A DNA stretch of 31,263 nucleotides from Sporomusaceae bacterium (GTDB taxonomy: Bacteria > Bacillota_C > Negativicutes > Sporomusales_B > UBA7701). A program made the translations under genes and the position numbers. Below, piece after piece: positions 15,528 through 23,632 of the stretch. The DNA lies in assembly GCA_022839045.1 (NCBI GenBank), contig JALHDI010000034.1:1-31263 (forward strand), read 5' to 3'. Numbering within the stretch: the first letter of the stretch is position 1; the number at the start of each line of letters is the position of its first letter. A model generated the notes under the pieces. The model had not been told where the DNA came from. It ran no database searches and saw only the letters and a program-made list of their open reading frames with translations.

Positions 15528-16403
15528 ATGCAAATGACGCCCGCTGCCGACATCCTCGCCTCTCTGCCGCCGGAGTACGACTTCGTGGCCCTCGATTTCG
15601 AGACAGCCAACCGGGAATGGAGCAGCATCTGCGCCGTAGGCCTGGCCTTCGTGGCCGGCGGTCGGGTGGTGGCCAACCCGTCGTGGCTCGTCCGTCCCCC
15701 CCAACTCGCCTTCGACCCGGGGTTCGTGAAAATCCACGGCATAACCGCCGACCAGGTAGCGGACAAGCCCGAGTTCTGCGATTTGTGGCCCACTATCAGC
15801 CCGCTTCTCGAAGGGCGGATCATCATCGCCCATAACGCCGAGTTTGACGTCAACGTCCTCATCCAGGCCCTCGACCTCTACCGCATCCCCCGCCCCAACG
15901 CCGAGTACTCCTGCACCAAAGTCATCGCCCAGCGGACCTGGCCGGGCTGGAAACGTTACGGGCTGGCCGCCCTCGCCGAGCGCCACGGCATCGTCTTCCG
16001 CCACCATGACGCCGGCGAAGACGCCAACGTATGCGCGCAGGTCGCTCTGAGGGCGTGCCGGGAAAAAGGGGCGGCGACCTTCGGGGCTCTCCACGAGACG
16101 CTTAATATCACCCGTGGACGTATCTACCCGGACGGACACGACAAGCTCCGCGAAGGGGCGGTCGTCCTTCCCGCCTTCGGCCCGTGGGACGGGCGCATCC
16201 ACGGCCGACCGGATCAGGTCAAGCGCCAGCAGCGGGCCGGCGAAATTGAGGGCGCCGCCGTCGACCGTTCGACGGCTACCGGGGTGGTCAACGGCTACGC
16301 CGTGACGCTCGACAACTGCACATGCGCCGACTTCCAGGGGCGGAAGCTGCCGTGCAAGCATATCTACAAGCTCTTCTTCGAGCTTAATAACGGCCGTTGT
16401 TGA
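15528..16403 (+). CDS. DEDDh 3'-5' exonuclease with C-terminal SWIM-type zinc finger
   Basis: A 291-aa DnaQ-like exonuclease. Exo I has Asp23/Glu25 in LDFETAN, Exo II is HNAEFDVNVL, and Exo III is HHDAGEDANVCAQVA with the DEDDh histidine. The C-terminal 30 residues carry C264-x-C266-x9-C276-x-H278, the SWIM zinc-finger pattern seen in DNA-acting proteins. In between lies a region of about 70 residues that resembles a BRCT-less linker. The ATG at 15528 has AAAGGA close by; an ATG at 15534 is possible. It acts on DNA or RNA ends; whether it helps the element or is host cargo is unknown. Last gene of the element operon, ending 34 nt before the right arm. Confidence 0.9.
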   Translation: MQMTPAADILASLPPEYDFVALDFETANREWSSICAVGLAFVAGGRVVANPSWLVRPPQLAFDPGFVKIHGITADQVADKPEFCDLWPTISPLLEGRIIIAHNAEFDVNVLIQALDLYRIPRPNAEYSCTKVIAQRTWPGWKRYGLAALAERHGIVFRHHDAGEDANVCAQVALRACREKGAATFGALHETLNITRGRIYPDGHDKLREGAVVLPAFGPWDGRIHGRPDQVKRQQRAGEIEGAAVDRSTATGVVNGYAVTLDNCTCADFQGRKLPCKHIYKLFFELNNGRC

Positions 16404-16413
16404 GCGGCCGTTT
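16389..16413 (+). terminator. Weak hairpin at the end of the element operon
   Basis: AACGGCCG/CGGCCGTT stem spanning the exonuclease stop codon, with only TTT after it. It probably limits read-through into antisense spoVK. Confidence 0.5.
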
Positions 16414-16431
16414 CCGCTAGCGGCGCAAAGA

Positions 16432-16453
16432 TTTTATTACTGCGATTTCACCA
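16432..16453. repeat. Right attachment junction of the spoVK element
   Basis: Arm TTTTATTACT (16432-16441), 8 nt, then the crossover dinucleotide AC (16450-16451) within ACCA. The arm is the inverted partner of the left arm AGTAACAAAA with one mismatch. Outside lies the spoVK 5' part. Confidence 0.75.
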
Positions 16454-17003
16454 TGCAATCAATAGCCTCTTTACCGAAGTCCTTTTCGCCGCCGCGGGCC
16501 AGCGAATAGGCTTCGTCGATGAACAGGATGCCGCCGTAAGCCTTTTTCAGCTGTTCCCTGGTCTTCTGGGCGGTATGGCCTATGTACTCGCCGACGAGGT
16601 CGGCCCGCTCCACCTCGATGAGGTGGCCGCGGCTCAGGACGCCCATCGCCCGGAATATCTTCCCCATGATCCTGGCCACAGTCGTCTTGCCGGTGCCGGG
16701 GTTGCCCTTGAAAATCATGTGCATGACGAGCGGTTCGGTTGCGAGCCGCTCTTTTTGCCGCCATTTCTGGATTTCGATGAAGGCGTACAATTCTCTCACG
16801 AGTTTTTTTACTTCGTTCAGGCCGATGAGGGCGTCGAGTTCCCGCAGGATTTCCTCCACCCGCTGCTGGGCGGCGCCGTTGTCGGCGCGGGCCGCCGGCG
16901 CGGCGACGGTATCCATTTCCCGCAGCAGCCTGCACGCCTCTACCGGCGGCAGTTCGCCCGTTTCGACCGCCGCCAGCACGTCCTTGGGCCATAGATACGG
17001 CAT
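16437..17003 (-). CDS. spoVK: SpoVK-like AAA+ ATPase, 5' part of interrupted gene
   Basis: Encodes residues 1-186 of the ATPase plus two junction residues (Ser-Gln) before a TAA that belongs to the element. It contains Walker [10 protein letters not shown] (100-108), the segment [13 protein letters not shown], and Walker [12 protein letters not shown] (159-169), ending ...KEAIDCMVK. The sensor-1, arginine-finger and sensor-2 parts are at 11454-11858. SpoVK acts in the mother cell during spore maturation in Bacillus. The ATG at 17003 follows GGGGTGA. Its own promoter lies upstream, after the hfq terminator. As it stands in this sequence, only a truncated 188-aa protein can be made. Confidence 0.92.
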   Translation of the reverse strand: MPYLWPKDVLAAVETGELPPVEACRLLREMDTVAAPAARADNGAAQQRVEEILRELDALIGLNEVKKLVRELYAFIEIQKWRQKERLATEPLVMHMIFKGNPGTGKTTVARIMGKIFRAMGVLSRGHLIEVERADLVGEYIGHTAQKTREQLKKAYGGILFIDEAYSLARGGEKDFGKEAIDCMVKSQ

Positions 17004-17037
17004 ATGTTCACCCCGCCCCTACCATTCGGTGATAATC

Positions 17038-17067
17038 ATTATATGCCTTTGGACTTTTGGTGGTGAA
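17038..17067 (-). promoter_or_regulatory. spoVK: spoVK promoter (sigma-A or sigma-K type)
   Basis: On the minus strand CATATAATG lies 35 nt before the start codon. Read as sigma-A it is TTCACC, 18 nt, TATAAT. Read as sigma-K it is CACC, 16 nt, CATA-N3-TG, close to the consensus AC-N16/17-CATA-N3-TA. The sequence alone does not decide between them. Confidence 0.5.
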
Positions 17068-17112
17068 TGAGGAAGGCGGGATAAAAGTCGATCTCCGGCG
17101 CTGCTCCCCTCC

Positions 17113-17142
17113 AAAAAATAACCCGGGCTTGTTTGCCCGGGT
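17113..17142 (-). terminator. hfq terminator
   Basis: AACCCGGGC/GCCCGGGTT stem (17120-17128 with 17134-17142), followed on the minus strand by T6. It separates hfq from spoVK, so spoVK needs its own promoter. Confidence 0.9.
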
Positions 17143-17150
17143 TTTTCCGT

Positions 17151-17411
17151 TTACTTTTCGGTTTTCGGTTCCTCGCGCCGCTCGTGAAGGTTGGAGTTAA
17201 GGGGACGGAAGGGTGTGATAGTGGAGATGGCGTGCTTGTAAACCAACTGCTGCTTGCCTTCGTTCTCCATGATGACGGTGAAGTTGTCGAAGCCTTTCAC
17301 CGAGCCGCGCAGTTGGAAGCCGTTGACCAGATAGATGATGACAGGCACATTTTCTTTACGGACCTGGTTAAGAAAGCTGTCCTGCAGGTTGATTACTTTC
17401 GTTGTCGTCAT
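17151..17411 (-). CDS. hfq: Hfq, RNA chaperone
   Basis: An 86-aa Sm-like protein that forms hexamer rings binding small RNAs and mRNAs. Sm1 is seen in [36 protein letters not shown], and the Sm2 signature in [13 protein letters not shown] short charged C-terminal tail follows. The ATG at 17411 has GGAGGGG upstream. It follows miaA, as in many bacteria, and ends at a strong terminator. Confidence 0.98.
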   Translation of the reverse strand: MTTTKVINLQDSFLNQVRKENVPVIIYLVNGFQLRGSVKGFDNFTVIMENEGKQQLVYKHAISTITPFRPLNSNLHERREEPKTEK

Positions 17412-17471
17412 AGAGAAACCCCTCCGAAAAAATTTTTTCTGTAAGCGAGCGACCTATCTTTGAATATATTT

Positions 17472-18401
17472 CTAGCCGCGCAGGAACTTTCCTGCTGCCA
17501 GACTGTAAATATATGCCAACATTGTATCATATTCTGCGAATTTGTCAACGTCGACCCAGTGGATGTAGGGCATGCGCCTGAACCAGGTGTACTGTCGCTT
17601 GGCGAAATTGCGGGTCGCCTGTTTGATGTTCGCCACCGCCGCGGCGAGGTCGGCGCCGCCGGTGAGATGATCCGCAAGTTCCTTGTAGCCGATGGCCTGG
17701 AGGGACCGGGCGGTCGGGGGCACCCCCGACTTGAGCAGTGCGGCAACTTCCGCCACCAGGCCGGCGGCGATCATGTCGTCCACCCGCCGGTTGATCCGTT
17801 CGTAGAGCTTGCCGCGCTCCATGGTCAGCCCTATGACCAGGCTGTCGTATACCGGCGCGTCGTTCCTGGCCCGCGAGACCTGCTCGCCGCTCTGTTCGAA
17901 GCTTTCCAGGGCCCGGATGACGCGGCGGGTGTCGTTGGGGTGCAAACGTGCGGCCGTCTCCGGGTCGGCGGCCTGGAGCAGGCTGTGGAGATGGGCGCTG
18001 CCGTGGCGTTCGGCCAGGTCGGCCAGGCGGCGGCGTATTTCTTCGCTGCCCGGCGCGGCGTTGAAACGGTAATCCTCCAGCAGGGAGCGGACATAAAGGC
18101 CGGTGCCGCCGGCGAGGATGGGGATGCGGCCGCGGGCGTTGATGGCGGCGATGAGGGCGGCGGCGCGGGGCTTGAAATCGGCGACGCTGAATTCCTCGCG
18201 GGGCCCGAGGATGTCGATGAGGTGGTGGATTACACCGCGGCGTTCGGCGGTGTCTGGCTTGGCGGTGCCGATGTCGAGGCCGCGGTAGACCTGGAGGGCG
18301 TCGCCGGAGATGATCTCGGTGTCCAGCCTGAGCGCGAGGTCGATGGCGAGGCGGGTCTTGCCGACGGCGGTCGGGCCGACGATGGCGATAAGGCGGTCCA
18401 C
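17472..18401 (-). CDS. miaA: MiaA, tRNA dimethylallyltransferase
   Basis: A 309-aa enzyme that adds a dimethylallyl group to A37 of tRNAs reading UNN codons, the substrate for MiaB. The P-loop is GPTAVGKT (9-16). Other family segments are GDALQVYRGLDIGTAKP, GGTGLYVRSLL and FAKRQYTWFRR. The GTG start follows the methyltransferase stop codon by 2 nt, with a G-rich site upstream. Normal length. Its partner miaB, five genes upstream in the same run, is frameshifted in this sequence. Confidence 0.97.
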   Translation of the reverse strand: MDRLIAIVGPTAVGKTRLAIDLALRLDTEIISGDALQVYRGLDIGTAKPDTAERRGVIHHLIDILGPREEFSVADFKPRAAALIAAINARGRIPILAGGTGLYVRSLLEDYRFNAAPGSEEIRRRLADLAERHGSAHLHSLLQAADPETAARLHPNDTRRVIRALESFEQSGEQVSRARNDAPVYDSLVIGLTMERGKLYERINRRVDDMIAAGLVAEVAALLKSGVPPTARSLQAIGYKELADHLTGGADLAAAVANIKQATRNFAKRQYTWFRRMPYIHWVDVDKFAEYDTMLAYIYSLAAGKFLRG

Positions 18402-18403
18402 GG

Positions 18404-19189
18404 TCAGCCCCCCGCTTCCAGTATGCCGTAATGGACGCTGCTGTATTTGCCGCCGACGATGCTGATGAACCCCAGGCGGGCGAATTCACCGCTGCCGCTC
18501 GCCTCTTTCAGGACGACGCGGCGACGGGCTACCCGGCGGGCGGCGGCCACGGCTTCGGGGCAGACTGGGCGAGGGTCGGCGAGGTGGCGGATGGGCCGCA
18601 GGCTGGAACTGGCGGCGACCGGGGCGCGGAACATCGGGTCGAAGTAAACGACGTCGAACGCGGCGGCCGGCAGGCTCGCCAGGTAGTCGTTATAGTCGGC
18701 GTTGACGACTTCGATGCGGCGGAGGGCGGCGTCGACGTCGGGCCGGCCGCTGGCGAACCCGGCCAGTCCGTAGCCGGTGATTGCGGCGATGACCGCCGAC
18801 GCCTCGAGGCCGACCACCCTCCCCTTTTCCCCGGCCACGAAGCTGGCGACGGCGGCGTCGGTGGCCAGGCCGAGGGTGCAGTCGAGGACGCTCATGCCCG
18901 GTGTAAGGCCCATGGCGGCTATCATATGGTCAGGTTTTCCATCTTTGAGATTGTTTATGCGCAGTTCGGCCATGCTGAGGTGAAAAAAGTACTCCCCGCC
19001 CGGGGTATGGACGACCGGGCCGCTCTTGGCGGCAACCAGGACGGTGTCGGCGCCGTGTTCGGCGCACAGCGCGTCCAGCGAGCGCCGGCCGCGTTCGACG
19101 AGCGGGGCGTCCAGGCGGTCCGCCAGCGCCCGCGCGCACTCGGCCGCGGCGGGGGTGGGTTTGTGGATGGTCGTCACGATCAGGTTCAT
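18404..19189 (-). CDS. RsmJ-like class I SAM-dependent methyltransferase
   Basis: A 261-aa methyltransferase. The SAM-binding motif is SVLDCTLGLATDAAVAS (about 99-115), followed by an acidic loop (GLEAS) and the catalytic-type motif YFDPMFR, as in RsmJ, which methylates a guanosine of 16S rRNA. The first 80 residues form a separate domain, as in Firmicutes relatives. The ribosome binding site AGGTGA overlaps the mutL stop codon (TAGGTGACGCCATG), so it is coupled to mutL. The exact target is inference. Confidence 0.82.
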   Translation of the reverse strand: MNLIVTTIHKPTPAAAECARALADRLDAPLVERGRRSLDALCAEHGADTVLVAAKSGPVVHTPGGEYFFHLSMAELRINNLKDGKPDHMIAAMGLTPGMSVLDCTLGLATDAAVASFVAGEKGRVVGLEASAVIAAITGYGLAGFASGRPDVDAALRRIEVVNADYNDYLASLPAAAFDVVYFDPMFRAPVAASSSLRPIRHLADPRPVCPEAVAAARRVARRRVVLKEASGSGEFARLGFISIVGGKYSSVHYGILEAGG

Positions 19190-19197
19190 GGCGTCAC

Positions 19198-21009
19198 CTA
19201 TGTGCGTTTGAAAAGCTTGGCCAGGTCGTCGGGCCCGAACCGGACGATGGCCGGCCGCCCGTGCGGGCAGGTATAGGGCAGCGAGGTGGCGGCCAGCTCC
19301 TGGAGGAGAGCCTGGATCTGGCGCATGGAGAGGCTGTCGCCGGCTTTGACGGCTGCCCGGCAGGCGGCGGTCTGGAGGCAGGCGTGGCGTAGCTCGGCGG
19401 CGGTGGGGCTGGCGCGGCCGTCGAGAAGGACGAGGATGTCGTGGAGAAAGTCGCGGGCTTCGCCGGGCGGCACATCGGCCGGCATCTCGGTGATGCGGAA
19501 GGCGGCCGGGCCGACCTGTTCGAGGGTGAAGCCGAGATCATGGAATACGGCGAGGTGTTCGCCGACCAGCATGGCTTCGCGGGGGTCGAGGTCGATGAAG
19601 ACCGGCACGAGCAGCGTCTGGACGGGTATGCGGCCGCTGGCGGCGCTGAGGCGTTCGTAGAGGATGCGTTCGTGGGCGGCGTGCTGGTCGATGATATACA
19701 GCCCGCCCTCGCCGCGGGCGACGATGTAGCAGTCGTCCACCTGCCCGAGCGGGGCGAGATTCATGCCGTCCGCCGCCTGCGCTTCTTCCGCTTGGTCCTG
19801 GAAGGGGGCGGCGTCCAGGCCGGCGAGCGCGTCCTCCTGCCTGATCGCTTCGCGGGCGACGGCGAAAGGCAGCGGCGTTTCCCGCCACACCGGCTGATCC
19901 GCCGGGGCCCGCGGCGTATATTCGTAGCTAACGCGGTTTGGCGGATGCACGAAGCTTTGGCGTTGCTCGGCCCGCGGCCAGGAAAAGGATGTCGTCGCGG
20001 CCGCCTGTTCGGGCTGGGCGGCGGCTAAAGAGGCGCTCACCGCGCGGTAGACGGCCTTGAAAACCTTGCTTTCGTCGCTGAATTTGATTTCGCTCTTCTG
20101 AGGATGGACGTTGACATCGACGGCGTCGGCCGGCAGGACGATGGTCAGCACTGCCAGCGGATAGCCGCTCTTGGGCAGCAGCGAGTGATAGGCGTTGTCG
20201 AGTGCCTTGGCGAGCAAGCGGCTGGAGACGACGCGGCCGTTGACGATGAAAGTCTGCCACAGGCGGCTGCTCTTGAGCAGGGTGGGCTTGGCTATATAGC
20301 CGCTCACCGCCAGCCCTTCCTCCTCGTGGCTGACCGGCAGCAGCTCGGGGCCGACCTTGGCGCCGTACAGGCTGGAAACGGCGGCGAGCAAGCCGCCCTG
20401 GCCCGGTGTGGCGAGGACGAGGCGGTCGTTGTTGACCAGCCGGAAGGCGACCTCGGGGTGGGACAAAGCCAGCTTGCCGAGAATATCGTGGATGTGGCCG
20501 CTCTCGGTGGCCGGCGCTTTGAGGAACTTGCGGCGGGCCGGCGTGTTGAAGAACAGGTCGGCGACGGTGACGACCGTGCCCACTCCCCCGCCCGCCTCTC
20601 TTGTCTCGGTGACGACGCCGCCGGTTACCTCCACATAGGTGGCGAGGGCGGCGTCATGCGGCCTGGTGGTGAGGGAAAAGCGCGACACGGCGGCGATGCT
20701 TGGCAGCGCCTCGCCTCTGAAGCCCAGGGAGTGGACGCTGTAGAGGTCTTCGGCGGTGCTGATCTTGCTGGTGGCGTGGCGGAGGATGGCCAGTTCGGCG
20801 TCGGGGCGGTTCATCCCCACCCCGTCGTCGGTCACGCGGATGAAGCTTGAGCCGCCGTCGGCGACCGTTACCTCGATATTGCGGCTGTAAGCGTCGAGAG
20901 CGTTCTCGACCAGCTCCTTGACGACCGAGGCGGGGCGTTCGACCACCTCGCCGGCGGCGATCTTGTTGGCGGTGTTTTCGTCGAGGACGCGGATAAGCGG
21001 CTGGGTCAT
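19198..21009 (-). CDS. mutL: MutL, mismatch-repair endonuclease
   Basis: A 603-aa protein. The N-terminal GHKL ATPase has VENALDA, DDGVGM, RHATSK and GFRGEAL. The C-terminal domain has the endonuclease motif DQHAAHERILYE (DQHA-x2-E-x4-E) and the CPHGRP zinc-site motif, so this is a nicking MutL of the type used where MutH is absent. The ATG at 21009 overlaps the mutS stop codon (ATGA). An open frame running further upstream through mutS is only an artefact of the GC-rich code. Confidence 0.98.
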   Translation of the reverse strand: MTQPLIRVLDENTANKIAAGEVVERPASVVKELVENALDAYSRNIEVTVADGGSSFIRVTDDGVGMNRPDAELAILRHATSKISTAEDLYSVHSLGFRGEALPSIAAVSRFSLTTRPHDAALATYVEVTGGVVTETREAGGGVGTVVTVADLFFNTPARRKFLKAPATESGHIHDILGKLALSHPEVAFRLVNNDRLVLATPGQGGLLAAVSSLYGAKVGPELLPVSHEEEGLAVSGYIAKPTLLKSSRLWQTFIVNGRVVSSRLLAKALDNAYHSLLPKSGYPLAVLTIVLPADAVDVNVHPQKSEIKFSDESKVFKAVYRAVSASLAAAQPEQAAATTSFSWPRAEQRQSFVHPPNRVSYEYTPRAPADQPVWRETPLPFAVAREAIRQEDALAGLDAAPFQDQAEEAQAADGMNLAPLGQVDDCYIVARGEGGLYIIDQHAAHERILYERLSAASGRIPVQTLLVPVFIDLDPREAMLVGEHLAVFHDLGFTLEQVGPAAFRITEMPADVPPGEARDFLHDILVLLDGRASPTAAELRHACLQTAACRAAVKAGDSLSMRQIQALLQELAATSLPYTCPHGRPAIVRFGPDDLAKLFKRT

Positions 21010-23612
21010 GGTCTGCCAGCCTCCTGTTTGGCCTGGATTTGCAGCTTGTAGAGGATGTTGAGGGCCTCTAAGGGCGTCAGGGTCATGACGTCGATGGCCG
21101 AGAGTTCTTCGGCGATACTCGAGGCGAACAGGGTCGGCTGCTCGGCCGCAGCTGCTGCACAGGCCGTTGCCGCCGCTTCGCCGGCCGCCGCCCGGACATG
21201 GCGCTGGCCCTGTTCGAGTTCGGCGAGGATTTCCTGGGCGCGTTCGACGATTTTCTTCGGCAAACCGGCCAGTTGGGCGACGTGGATGCCGTAGCTCTTG
21301 TCGGCCCCGCCGGGAACGATGCGGCGCAGGAAGACGACGTCGTTGCCCCGCTCCTTGACGGCCACGGAGTAGTTCTTGATCTTCTTGGCCGTCTCCTCCA
21401 GCTCGGTGAGCTCGTGGTAGTGGGTGGCGAACAGCGTCTTGGCCCTGATTTTGTCTTTGCTGTATTCGATGACCGCCCGGGCGATGCTCATGCCGTCGAA
21501 GGTGCTGGTGCCGCGGCCGATCTCGTCGAGGACGATGAGGCTGTCGGCGGTGGCGTGGCGGAGGATATGGGCGACCTCGTTCATCTCGACCATGAAGGTG
21601 CTCTGGCCGGTGGCTAGGTCGTCGCTCGCCCCCACCCGCGTGAAGATGCGGTCGACGGGGCAGATGGACGCCTCGCGGGCCGGAATGAAGCTGCCGACCT
21701 GGGCGAGCAGGACGAGCAGGGCCACCTGGCGCATGTAGGTCGATTTGCCGGCCATGTTCGGGCCGGTGATGATCATGATCTCGCAGTCGCGGTGGTTGAG
21801 GTCGGTGTCGTTGGGCACGAACAGCTCGCGCTTGAGGATCTTCTCGACGACCGGGTGGCGGCCGTCGCGGATGACGATTTCGCGGGCGGTGTTGAGGGCC
21901 GGCCGGGTGTAGCCGCCGCGGGCCGCCGCCTCGGCCAGCGAGGCCAGGGCGTCGAGCTCGGCCACCAGGCGGGCGGTGTGCTGGATTTCGCCGATGCGCG
22001 CCTTGACGTAATCGCGGATCTGGCATAAAAGGTGGTACTCGATCGCGACGATCTTTTCCTGGGCGCCGAGGATCTTGATCTCGAACTCCTTCAGCTCGGG
22101 GGTTATGTAGCGCTCGGCGTTGGCGAGCGTCTGCTTGCGGGTGTAGGCGGCCGGAACGTTGGCGGCGTTGGCGTTGGTGATCTCGATGTAATACCCGAAC
22201 ACCTTGTTGTAGCCGACCTTGAGGGACTTGATGCCGGTGGCCTCCCGCTCCCGCGCCTCCAGGTCCTGAACGAACTGGCGGCTGTCCCTGGCCAGGGCGC
22301 GGAGCTCGTCCAGCTCCAGATCGTAGCCGACGCGGATCATGCCGCCCTCGCGCACGGCGAGGGGCGGATTGTCGGCGATGGCGGCGGTGATGAGGTCGTG
22401 GACGTCGCCGTGGGTGGCGATGGCGACGCCGGCGGCGGCCAACCGCTTGGCCTCCAGGGTCGCAAGGCCGGCTTTTATGCCCGGCAGGACGGCCAGCGAC
22501 GCCTTGAGGGCGACCAGGTCGCGGGCGTTGGCGGTGCCGACCTCGATGCGGGTGAGGATGCGCTCGAAGTCGTAGATTTCCGCCAGGGCCTGCTGGAACT
22601 GCTGGCGGACGAGCGGCTTAGCAACCAGTTCGCCGACGGCGTCCTGGCGGGCGGTGATGGCGGCGGGGTTCAGCAGCGGGTATTCCAGCCACTTTTTCAG
22701 CAGGCGGCCGCCCATGGCCGTGTTGGTATGGTCGAGCACGGACAGCAGCGTGTCCTTGCGGCTGCCGTCGCGCATGTTGGCGGTGACTTCGAGGTTGCGG
22801 AGAGTGGACGCGTCGAGGGCGAGGTATTCGCGGGCGTCGTATTTCGTCAGCCGGCTGAGGTGAGAGAGATCGCTCTTGACCGTTTGGTAGAGGTAATGGA
22901 GCAGCAGGGCCAGCGCCGAGACGGCGCCGGATGCGGCCGGCAGTTCGTCCGTGCCGAAGTGGCAGCCGGGCAGGCCGGCGATGGCGGCGTAATCATCGAC
23001 GACCAGGCTGGTGTAGGTGCAGCGCGGCAGGCGGACGGCGGTGAACGCCTGGATGTCGGCCAGGGAGCCGATCTTGCCGCCGAGCACGATTTCGGCCGGC
23101 GCGAGGCGGAAAAGTTGGTCGCAGAGGTTGCCCACCCGATGGGCACCGGCGAACTCCGCCCATAAGCACTCGGCGGTCGATACGTCGGCTGCGGCCATGT
23201 AGACGATGTCGTCCTCCTCCACGAGGAGGACGAGAAAGTTATTGCCCTTGTCGAGCATGTTTTCGGTCAGCACGGTACCAGGGGTGATGACGCGGATCAC
23301 CTCGCGGCGCACGATGCCCTTGGCGGCGCCGGGATCTTCCACCTGCTCGCAGATGGCCACGCGGTAGCCCTTGTTGATGAGGCGGGCGATATAATTGTCG
23401 GCGGCGTGATAAGGTACGCCGCACATCGGAACGCGTTCGGCGGCGCCGGCGTTGCGGCCGGTGAGGGTTATCTCGAGCTCGCGCGACGCCAGTTCGGCGT
23501 CGTCGAAGAACATCTCGTAGAAATCGCCGAGACGGAAAAAGAGGATGCTGTCGGAATGGCGGCGCTTGATGTCGCGGTACTGTTCCATCATCGGCGTGTA
23601 GCTGACTGACAT
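21006..23612 (-). CDS. mutS: MutS, DNA mismatch recognition ATPase
   Basis: An 868-aa MutS. The mismatch-reading motif Phe31-Tyr-Glu33 (GDFYEMFFDD) lies in domain I. Connector, lever and clamp domains follow, then the ABC ATPase with Walker A GPNMAGKST near residue 616, Walker B SLIVLDEIGRGTSTFDG, and a C-terminal helical tail for dimer contact. The ATG at 23612 has GGGGAG upstream. It starts 20 nt after miaB and overlaps mutL. It looks intact. Confidence 0.99.
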   Translation of the reverse strand: MSVSYTPMMEQYRDIKRRHSDSILFFRLGDFYEMFFDDAELASRELEITLTGRNAGAAERVPMCGVPYHAADNYIARLINKGYRVAICEQVEDPGAAKGIVRREVIRVITPGTVLTENMLDKGNNFLVLLVEEDDIVYMAAADVSTAECLWAEFAGAHRVGNLCDQLFRLAPAEIVLGGKIGSLADIQAFTAVRLPRCTYTSLVVDDYAAIAGLPGCHFGTDELPAASGAVSALALLLHYLYQTVKSDLSHLSRLTKYDAREYLALDASTLRNLEVTANMRDGSRKDTLLSVLDHTNTAMGGRLLKKWLEYPLLNPAAITARQDAVGELVAKPLVRQQFQQALAEIYDFERILTRIEVGTANARDLVALKASLAVLPGIKAGLATLEAKRLAAAGVAIATHGDVHDLITAAIADNPPLAVREGGMIRVGYDLELDELRALARDSRQFVQDLEAREREATGIKSLKVGYNKVFGYYIEITNANAANVPAAYTRKQTLANAERYITPELKEFEIKILGAQEKIVAIEYHLLCQIRDYVKARIGEIQHTARLVAELDALASLAEAAARGGYTRPALNTAREIVIRDGRHPVVEKILKRELFVPNDTDLNHRDCEIMIITGPNMAGKSTYMRQVALLVLLAQVGSFIPAREASICPVDRIFTRVGASDDLATGQSTFMVEMNEVAHILRHATADSLIVLDEIGRGTSTFDGMSIARAVIEYSKDKIRAKTLFATHYHELTELEETAKKIKNYSVAVKERGNDVVFLRRIVPGGADKSYGIHVAQLAGLPKKIVERAQEILAELEQGQRHVRAAAGEAAATACAAAAAEQPTLFASSIAEELSAIDVMTLTPLEALNILYKLQIQAKQEAGRP

Positions 23613-23632
23613 GTGGTTTCTTCTCCCCTGCC

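Larger units (their letters stand above)
11854..16449. mobile_element. 4.6-kb serine-recombinase intervening element inside spoVK
   Basis: The element splits the AAA+ ATPase gene. Its ends share ACCA on the plus strand (11854-11857 and 16450-16453), with the proposed crossover at AC (GT on the minus strand). One unit is 4,596 bp. It carries a 61-aa gene (-), a large serine recombinase (+), a 49-aa zinc-ribbon protein, two exported proteins and an exonuclease. No phage structural, conjugation or replication genes are present. Base composition is like the host, so it is not obviously a recent arrival. The layout resembles skin-type elements that leave sporulation genes by site-specific excision. 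Confidence 0.88.

Noticed and set aside
11854..16449. Prophage
   Set aside because: No capsid, tail, terminase, lysis or replication genes lie within the 4.6 kb.
11454..17003. Intein or group II intron as the cause of the spoVK split
   Set aside because: The insert has stop codons, genes on both strands and a serine recombinase with attP-like arms; no intein splicing blocks or intron domain V were seen.
21010..22026. Long N-terminal extension of mutL running through mutS
   Set aside because: Known MutL proteins start at the MTQPLIRVLDENTANKIAAG region; the extension is an Arg/Pro-rich shadow frame of mutS.
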